NCBI GenBank assembly: GCA_039698075.1
Contig: JBDKTJ010000015.1
Coordinates: forward strand, 1 to 19,359
Direction: 5' to 3'
Length of the DNA stretch: 19,359 nucleotides
Origin: JAJFVC01 sp039698075
GTDB taxonomy: Bacteria > Planctomycetota > Planctomycetia > Pirellulales > Thermoguttaceae
In this document: positions 15,502 through 19,359 of the stretch, piece by piece
Layout: each line of letters begins with the position of its first letter
Position numbering within the stretch: position 1 is the stretch's first letter
Translations under genes and position numbers: made by a program
The notes under the pieces: generated by a model
The model's input: the letters and a program-made list of their open reading frames with translations, nothing else
Databases searched by the model: none
Told to the model about the DNA's origin: nothing

Positions 15502-15681
15502 TGGAAACGTGGAGACAGATGGTAACTCCAATGGCAAAAAGATGTTGGGCTTCCAGCCCTGATTTTGGAAGCAACCTGGAAACTAGACGCAACACCTGTT
15601 GTTTCCAGGTTTCCAATTGTTTCCAAATGGCCATCTGGAAACGCAACCTCAAACAGCGTTGGCGTTTAGTGACTGTTTCCA
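15502..15681. repeat. GTTTCCA repeat cluster, candidate replication origin
   Basis: GTTTCCA occurs at 15601, 15609, 15619 and 15675, and its complement TGGAAAC at 15502, 15577 and 15636: seven copies in 180 bp. AACCTGGAAAC (15573-15583) and GTTTCCAGGTT (15601-15611) form a perfect 11-bp inverted repeat. The surrounding 15494-15864 stretch has no recognisable gene. Repeats directly behind primase and helicase genes suggest an origin or an initiator-binding region; regulation of the XRE-integrase pair is the alternative. Confidence 0.6.
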
Positions 15682-15864
15682 TGTTTTCAGCAAAAAGTGG
15701 CGGAGAGGATTGCACCCTGTTGCGTTCCCACCGACCCGGTCGATGTTCGGGGCCGTTGACGGTAGATGCCCATCATGGAGCAAACGCCGGCTTTCGACGA
15801 GGCGTGAAGATAGGCAAGATCGGTTGGCGAAACTTGGCGAGTTCTGAAAAGGCAACGCGCGTAG

Positions 15865-15893
15865 TTGACTAATAGTCACGTAACGGATAACAT
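15865..15893 (+). promoter_or_regulatory. Candidate promoter and operator of the XRE-integrase operon
   Basis: TTGACT (15865-15870) and TAACAT (15888-15893) are 17 bp apart. The 13-base palindrome TGACTAATAGTCA (15866-15878) overlaps the -35. A site placed there would let the XRE protein repress its own promoter. The start would fall at about 15900, at the ATG cluster, implying a leaderless or nearly leaderless transcript. Confidence 0.45.
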
Positions 15894-15900
15894 GGGTTCG

Positions 15901-16116
15901 ATGATGACAACACTCACAGACCAACTACGCAAAGCGATCGAAACCGGCGGCAAGACCCGGTATCAGATTTCCAAGGAAACAGGGATCGACGAAGCAACCC
16001 TCTCCCGATTCATGTACGGCAAGGGCGGTTTGTCGATGGCGGGGCTGGACGCGATCGGCAAATGCCTCGGGCTGCGGATTGTGGCTGGCAAGCCCAGCAA
16101 GCGGAAAGGTGGGTGA
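15901..16116 (+). CDS. XRE-family helix-turn-helix regulator
   Basis: The protein (71 residues from ATG 15901; ATG 15892 and 15904 are alternatives) is a single helix-turn-helix domain: LRKAIETGGKTRYQISKETG, then IDEATLSRFMYGKGGLSM and a final LDAIGKCLGLRIV with a basic KPSKRKGG end. It is the short, lambda Cro-like form common beside integrases. It ends 4 bp before the integrase start, so the two are one operon. It probably represses this operon through the palindrome at 15866-15878 and so helps keep the element integrated. Confidence 0.82.
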   Translation: MMTTLTDQLRKAIETGGKTRYQISKETGIDEATLSRFMYGKGGLSMAGLDAIGKCLGLRIVAGKPSKRKGG

Positions 16117-16120
16117 CGGC

Positions 16121-17650
16121 ATGGCGACGGTTTTCAAACGCGGCGGGAAGAAGGGCAAGGGCAAGTATCTTCTGAGCTACACGGATCATCGGGGCGTGCG
16201 CAAAACACGGTCGGCCAAGACCACCGACTTGGACGCGGCCCGACGCATCACCAACAAGTTGGAGGCCGACGAAGCCTTGCGGCGCGACGGCGTGGTCGAT
16301 CCACGGTTGGAAGCCCTCGGCGAGCAATCCCGGAGAACCGTTGAAGAGCATCTTGCCGATTTTCGGGCGAAGTTGTCGGCCGCCAAGGCATCGGCGGGCC
16401 ATGTGACGCGGACCTGTAAGTTCATTCGTGATATCGCCAAGGCGGCTGGATTCGTGGAAGCCGGCGACATCACGGCGGACAAGGTGAACCACTACGGAGC
16501 GGAATTGCTCAAAAAGAAGATGGCAGCCCGCAGCGTTGCAGCCCGGTTGACGGCCATCAAGAGTTTTAGCCGTTGGCTGGCGAGGGAAGGAAAATTGCCG
16601 GCCGATCCGTTGGCGAGCGTCAAAAAGCCGAGTTGCAAGACGGACCGTCGGAAGGTTCGGCGTATGCTTTTGCCCGAGGAGTGGCAATGGCTGCGGACCG
16701 TTACGCTGTCCGAAAACGTCGTCCGAGACGAAATGCCGGCCACCGAGCGGGTGTTGCTGTACGCCACGGCGATCCAAACCGGCTTGCGGCAGAATGAATT
16801 GCGAAGCCTTACTCGGGGATCTCTGTTTTTGGACGCCGTTCAGCCCTACATCACTTGCAAGGCGGGATCGACGAAGAATCAGCAGGACGCCCGGCAGTAC
16901 ATCAAACCGGAGCTTGCGGTGGAGTTTCGCCAGCACATTGCCGCCAAGGTTCCGGGGGCGGCGGCGTTCGCCATGCCTCGACGCGAAAAAGTTGCTTCCA
17001 TGCTCCGAGCCGATCTTGCAGCAAGTCGGCGGGCGTGGCTGAAAGAAGCAAGGAACGATCCCGAAGAGCGTCAGCGGCGAGAGCAAAGCGACTTCCTGTT
17101 GCCTGTGAACCACGAAAAGGAAGTGTTCGACTTCCACAGTCTACGGCACACGTGCGGCGCATGGTTGGCAATGAGCGGGGCCAGTCCCAAGGCGGTCCAA
17201 GCCATTATGCGACACAGCGTCATCACGTTGACGATGGACACCTATGGCCACCTGTTCCCCGGCCAAGAAGCGGACACGGTGGCCCGCCTGCCCGACCTGT
17301 TGAGCGACCCAGAACCCGAAGCGGTCCGAGCGACCGGAACCTACGACGAAACGTCCCGGCCGGCGTCCGAGCGCGCAGCGCATGCGCAGCGCGCAGACGG
17401 CTTGAAGCGGCATCGGACGGCGAAGCGTGGCGAATCGGCCGAGCGTAAAAGCGGCGAAGAAGTCGCCGAGGACGGTTTGCCTAACCTCTTGTCTGTTAAC
17501 ACGTTAGGCAAGCCACGGCAACGATTGGCGACGCATGACAAGAGTAGCCGAGGCGGGAATCGAACCCGCACGCCCAATTACGGGCACGGGATTTTAAATC
17601 CCGAGCGTCTGCCATTCCGCCACTCGGCCAAACGTGTTACGCTCCAATAG
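16121..17650 (+). CDS. int: Tyrosine recombinase (element integrase)
   Basis: The 509-residue protein has an N-terminal arm-binding part (1-60), a SAM-like core-binding domain (about 70-165) and the phage-integrase catalytic domain with R223 (TGLRQNEL), H339 and R342 (HSLRHT), H365 (MRHS) and the nucleophile Y375 (TYGHL). ATG 16121 has GGTGGG upstream and follows the XRE stop by 4 bp. About 130 residues trail the tyrosine, and codons from about 475 on are read from the antisense strand of the tRNA-Leu gene (GGNRTRTPNYGHGIL). The stop lies beyond the tRNA, in host DNA. On excision the frame would continue instead into the tail at 3320-3544, giving about 566 residues. Confidence 0.95.
   Translation: MATVFKRGGKKGKGKYLLSYTDHRGVRKTRSAKTTDLDAARRITNKLEADEALRRDGVVDPRLEALGEQSRRTVEEHLADFRAKLSAAKASAGHVTRTCKFIRDIAKAAGFVEAGDITADKVNHYGAELLKKKMAARSVAARLTAIKSFSRWLAREGKLPADPLASVKKPSCKTDRRKVRRMLLPEEWQWLRTVTLSENVVRDEMPATERVLLYATAIQTGLRQNELRSLTRGSLFLDAVQPYITCKAGSTKNQQDARQYIKPELAVEFRQHIAAKVPGAAAFAMPRREKVASMLRADLAASRRAWLKEARNDPEERQRREQSDFLLPVNHEKEVFDFHSLRHTCGAWLAMSGASPKAVQAIMRHSVITLTMDTYGHLFPGQEADTVARLPDLLSDPEPEAVRATGTYDETSRPASERAAHAQRADGLKRHRTAKRGESAERKSGEEVAEDGLPNLLSVNTLGKPRQRLATHDKSSRGGNRTRTPNYGHGILNPERLPFRHSAKRVTLQ
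17374..17394 (+). repeat. 21-bp direct repeat, right copy
   Basis: This is identical to 3373-3393 and nearly palindromic. Here it is part of the integrase coding sequence (AAHAQRA, in the same reading frame as the left copy), about 190 bp from the right att core. Confidence 0.8.
17545..17629 (-). tRNA. tRNA-Leu (anticodon UAA)
   Basis: On the minus strand the 85-nt sequence folds as acceptor GGCCGAG/CTCGGCT (first pair G-U) plus A73, a D-arm GCG...CGC, an anticodon stem CGGGA/TCCCG around TTTAAAA (anticodon TAA), a long variable arm GCCCGTAATTGGGC typical of tRNA-Leu, and a T-arm GCGGG/CCCGC around TTCGATT. CCA is not encoded. It is the element's target gene: its 3' half, from the anticodon loop on, is probably supplied by the element and its 5' half by the host, so it is a hybrid yet still well folded. 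Confidence 0.95.
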
Positions 17651-17753
17651 TTTGCGGCAAATTCTCGCCGCCGTCAAGTGCCGTCGCCCTGCAAAATCCG
17701 CCGGGCTGCCCTCCGCGATCTCGCCAGAAACCGACCGGATCGACAAACCGCAC

Positions 17754-17793
17754 TTGACGCCCTAAACGACAACTGTCATAGTACTGTGTACAC
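17754..17793 (+). promoter_or_regulatory. Promoter and putative operator of the gntR-ABC operon
   Basis: TTGACG (17754-17759) and CATAGT (17777-17782) are separated by 17 bp. GTGTACAC, a perfect palindrome at 17786-17793, and GTAC-TGT-GTAC (17781-17791) lie at the expected start site, a typical place for a GntR operator. The predicted start is only about 13 nt before ATG 17803 and no Shine-Dalgarno is visible. Confidence 0.55.
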
Positions 17794-17802
17794 TACGACG
17801 CC

Positions 17803-18240
17803 ATGATGATTCACGTTCAACGCGGTTCCTCCGTTCCGATTTCTCGGCAGATTGACGTCCAAATTCGGGCGCAGATCTTGTCGGGAACGCTCCGTCCCGG
17901 GGCTCAGCTTCCATCGGTTCGCCAATTGGCCCGTGAACTGGCGGTCAATGTGAACACGATTGCCCGTGTTTATGAACGTTTAAGTGCGGAGGGGCTTATT
18001 GAGCTCCGGCACGGCAACGGAACCTATGTTGCGATGCAATCCAAACGTGTGGTGTTGTCGGAACTAGCAGCGCAGCGACGTGCGTTCTCTGACGAATGGG
18101 ACACGATGGTCCGACGCGGTTTGATGTTGGGGTTCACCACGGAAGAATTACTACAACGATTCGCGGAATCCCTCAAAGGCATTCGCCGTGATTCGTTTCT
18201 TGTCAAGCCTTCTCCCCTCAACGACGAGGTTTCTCCATGA
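17803..18240 (+). CDS. GntR-family regulator, YtrA subfamily
   Basis: The 145-residue protein has the GntR winged helix at about 10-75 (PISRQIDVQIRAQILSG, LPSVRQLARELAVNVNTIAR, LIELRHGNGTYV) and only a short helical C-terminus (about 80-130), the length and layout of YtrA-type repressors. These control the ABC exporter encoded with them and release DNA in response to envelope stress or antibiotics. ATG 17803 is used (17806 also possible). The stop overlaps the ABC gene's ATG by 4 bp (ATGA), so the two are coupled. It lies outside the integrated element, upstream of the tRNA. Confidence 0.9.
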   Translation: MMIHVQRGSSVPISRQIDVQIRAQILSGTLRPGAQLPSVRQLARELAVNVNTIARVYERLSAEGLIELRHGNGTYVAMQSKRVVLSELAAQRRAFSDEWDTMVRRGLMLGFTTEELLQRFAESLKGIRRDSFLVKPSPLNDEVSP

Positions 18241-19359
18241 ATCATCCTTACGCAATCGCCGTCCAAGATCTTCGGCAAGGATATGGCAAGCAGATCGTAT
18301 TGAACGGCATTTCGTTGGAAGTGCCCCACGGCCAGACGTTCGCATTGCTCGGCCGCAACGGCGCCGGCAAGACCACGTTGATTCGGACGTTGCTGGGGCT
18401 GCTTCGTCCCAACAGCGGCGTCGTCACGGTGCTTGGGATGCATCCGCACGTTCAGCCGATCGAAGTTCGACGACGGATCGGATATCTGGCCGAGGATCAG
18501 GCCATGTACGGGTGGATGACCGCCGACGAGTTGGGACGGTTTTTGAAGCCGTTTTACCCGACTTGGGACGCTCGCATGGCCAACGACCTCCTGGATCGTT
18601 TCGGCGTCCCTCGATCCACGCGAATCAAACACCTTTCCAAAGGGCAAAACGTTCGACTGGGGCTTGTTCTCGCCTTGTCGCATCAGTCGGAAGTTGTCAT
18701 TTTGGACGACCCGGCTCTCGGGCTCGACCCGATTTCCCGCAAACAGTTCAATCGCGACATTATCGAGTATTTGCAAGCGGAAAAACGCACCGTCTTCTAC
18801 AGTTCGCATCTGTTGGATGAAGTCGAGGCGGTGACGCTGCGACAATCGCTGCCGCTGTGCATTCCAGGATTACTGCTCGCCTGCATCATGACGTTCTTCC
18901 AGATGGATGTTTGCAATCCGCCAACGCACGGCGGTTTTTTACGGCATTACACGGACAGCATGTCCTCGGCCGCCTGGGTGGTCGGAATATTGTGGTCCGT
19001 GGTCGTCGGGGCCGGCGTCTTTGCTGCGGAGATTGATTTCCCTATTGGTGAGTTTTGGCGGGTTTGGCCGGTTCCCTTCTGGCGTTTGTTTGCGATCAAG
19101 TTTTTTGTCGGTCTCTTGGCCGTACTGCTCGTGTTGGATGGCACAACCATTGCCACATCATGGAACTCTCCCAATTGGGGCGACTCCCATTGCATGAACT
19201 GGCCCTATATCGCCTGCATTGTGCCGCTGCATGCGACGATGTTCGCGATTGCCGCGGCCTGGGCGTGCCTTTTGCGTCGGCCGGTTCTCGGCGGAATGGC
19301 GGCCATCGGTTCTTTTATGATGGTGAACATCGGGATGGAATGGTGGGAAACCACTCGCC
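18237..19359 (+). CDS. ABC transporter ATPase joined in frame to an ABC-2 permease (partial)
   Basis: The frame is open from ATG 18237 to the window end (374 codons, no stop). Residues 1-199 are an ABC ATPase: Walker A GRNGAGKTT (39-47), Q-loop region YLAEDQAMY, signature LSKGQ (133-137), Walker B VILDDP (D157; the usual Glu is D158), H191 in the H-loop SSHLLDEVEAV. There the ATPase breaks off without its normal C-terminal 80-100 residues, and from about 200 the sequence is membrane protein: TLRQSLPLCIPGLLLACIMT, then WVVGILWSVVVGAGVF, the EFWRVWPVPFWRLFAIKF motif of ABC-2 permeases and further hydrophobic helices. YtrA operons usually encode the two as separate genes, so this looks like an in-frame deletion fusion of neighbours. 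Confidence 0.85.
   Translation, partial: MNHPYAIAVQDLRQGYGKQIVLNGISLEVPHGQTFALLGRNGAGKTTLIRTLLGLLRPNSGVVTVLGMHPHVQPIEVRRRIGYLAEDQAMYGWMTADELGRFLKPFYPTWDARMANDLLDRFGVPRSTRIKHLSKGQNVRLGLVLALSHQSEVVILDDPALGLDPISRKQFNRDIIEYLQAEKRTVFYSSHLLDEVEAVTLRQSLPLCIPGLLLACIMTFFQMDVCNPPTHGGFLRHYTDSMSSAAWVVGILWSVVVGAGVFAAEIDFPIGEFWRVWPVPFWRLFAIKFFVGLLAVLLVLDGTTIATSWNSPNWGDSHCMNWPYIACIVPLHATMFAIAAAWACLLRRPVLGGMAAIGSFMMVNIGMEWWETTR

Larger units (their letters stand above)
3314..17597 (+). mobile_element. Integrative element inserted in tRNA-Leu(UAA)
   Basis: About 14.3 kb lie between two copies of a partial tRNA-Leu in the same orientation. The shared core is CACGGGATTTTAAA (3308-3321 and 17585-17598), covering the anticodon loop, the usual crossover point for one class of tyrosine integrases. 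The integrase gene runs into the intact tRNA at the right end. Cargo on the left (minus strand) is a restriction-modification module; the core on the right (plus strand) is regulator, Xis-like, primase-like, helicase, XRE and integrase genes. No capsid, terminase, relaxase or conjugation genes are present, so it is either a phage satellite-like element or a mobilisable island needing a helper. The exact crossover within the core is inferred. Confidence 0.85.

Noticed and set aside
15432..15872. 146-residue plus-strand frame and antisense frames after the helicase
   Set aside because: Low-complexity content arises from the GTTTCCA repeats; there is no ribosome site or recognisable domain.
16010..17137. 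375-residue minus-strand frame
   Set aside because: It is antisense to the clear integrase gene and is rich in Arg, Pro and Gly, as expected for a shadow frame in GC-rich DNA.

Overview
The window looks like a planctomycete chromosome segment, probably Pirellulaceae-like. The evidence is a DUF3467 protein of the form common in that phylum, a GntR/YtrA regulator followed directly by an ABC-2 exporter, and the general gene style. This is inference: there is no rRNA or other marker to fix the taxonomy.

Left chromosomal flank (1-3313): the right end of an IS3-family element (1-175) abuts a gene fragment (176-391). An unrecognised 190-residue protein, a DUF3467 protein and a minus-strand two-part protein with an Mrr-like C-terminus (1809-2672) follow. 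A long stretch without genes then leads to the 3' half of a tRNA-Leu (3266-3323).

Integrated element (about 3314-17597, 14.3 kb): it sits in the anticodon loop of tRNA-Leu(UAA). The intact tRNA (17545-17629, minus strand) overlaps the 3' end of the element's tyrosine integrase, and the displaced 3' half of the original host tRNA lies at 3266-3323. The left arm carries a defence module, transcribed leftward: a fused HSDR_N nuclease-N6 adenine methyltransferase, a type I-style specificity subunit, a HEPN-motif protein and an Mrr endonuclease. No HsdR motor gene is present, so the system resembles type IIB/IIG enzymes (BcgI, AloI) more than a classical type I system. An IS4/IS5-like insertion (9863-10866, with a 9-bp target duplication) lies upstream of this operon. 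The right arm is the mobility and replication core, transcribed rightward: a 395-residue unknown protein, a 68-residue protein, an AlpA/Xis-like HTH protein, a zinc-finger/Toprim primase-like protein, an ATPase/helicase, an iteron-like GTTTCCA cluster, an XRE regulator and the integrase. This gene content resembles phage satellites or small replicating integrative elements.

Right chromosomal flank (17630-19359): a YtrA-type GntR regulator overlaps an ABC-transporter gene by 4 bp. That gene appears to be an in-frame deletion fusion of an ATPase with its neighbouring permease, and it runs off the window.

Most interesting observations: (1) the integrase frame crosses the att core, so excision would replace its tRNA-encoded 17-residue end with a 74-residue tail now stranded at the other end of the element; (2) the methyltransferase/specificity junction has the layout of a -1 ribosomal frameshift site (T_TTT_TTC, 5-nt spacer, 12-bp stem), which could yield a single R-M-S polypeptide of about 1153 residues; (3) a terminator-like hairpin contains the next gene's Shine-Dalgarno; (4) the ABC gene fusion.
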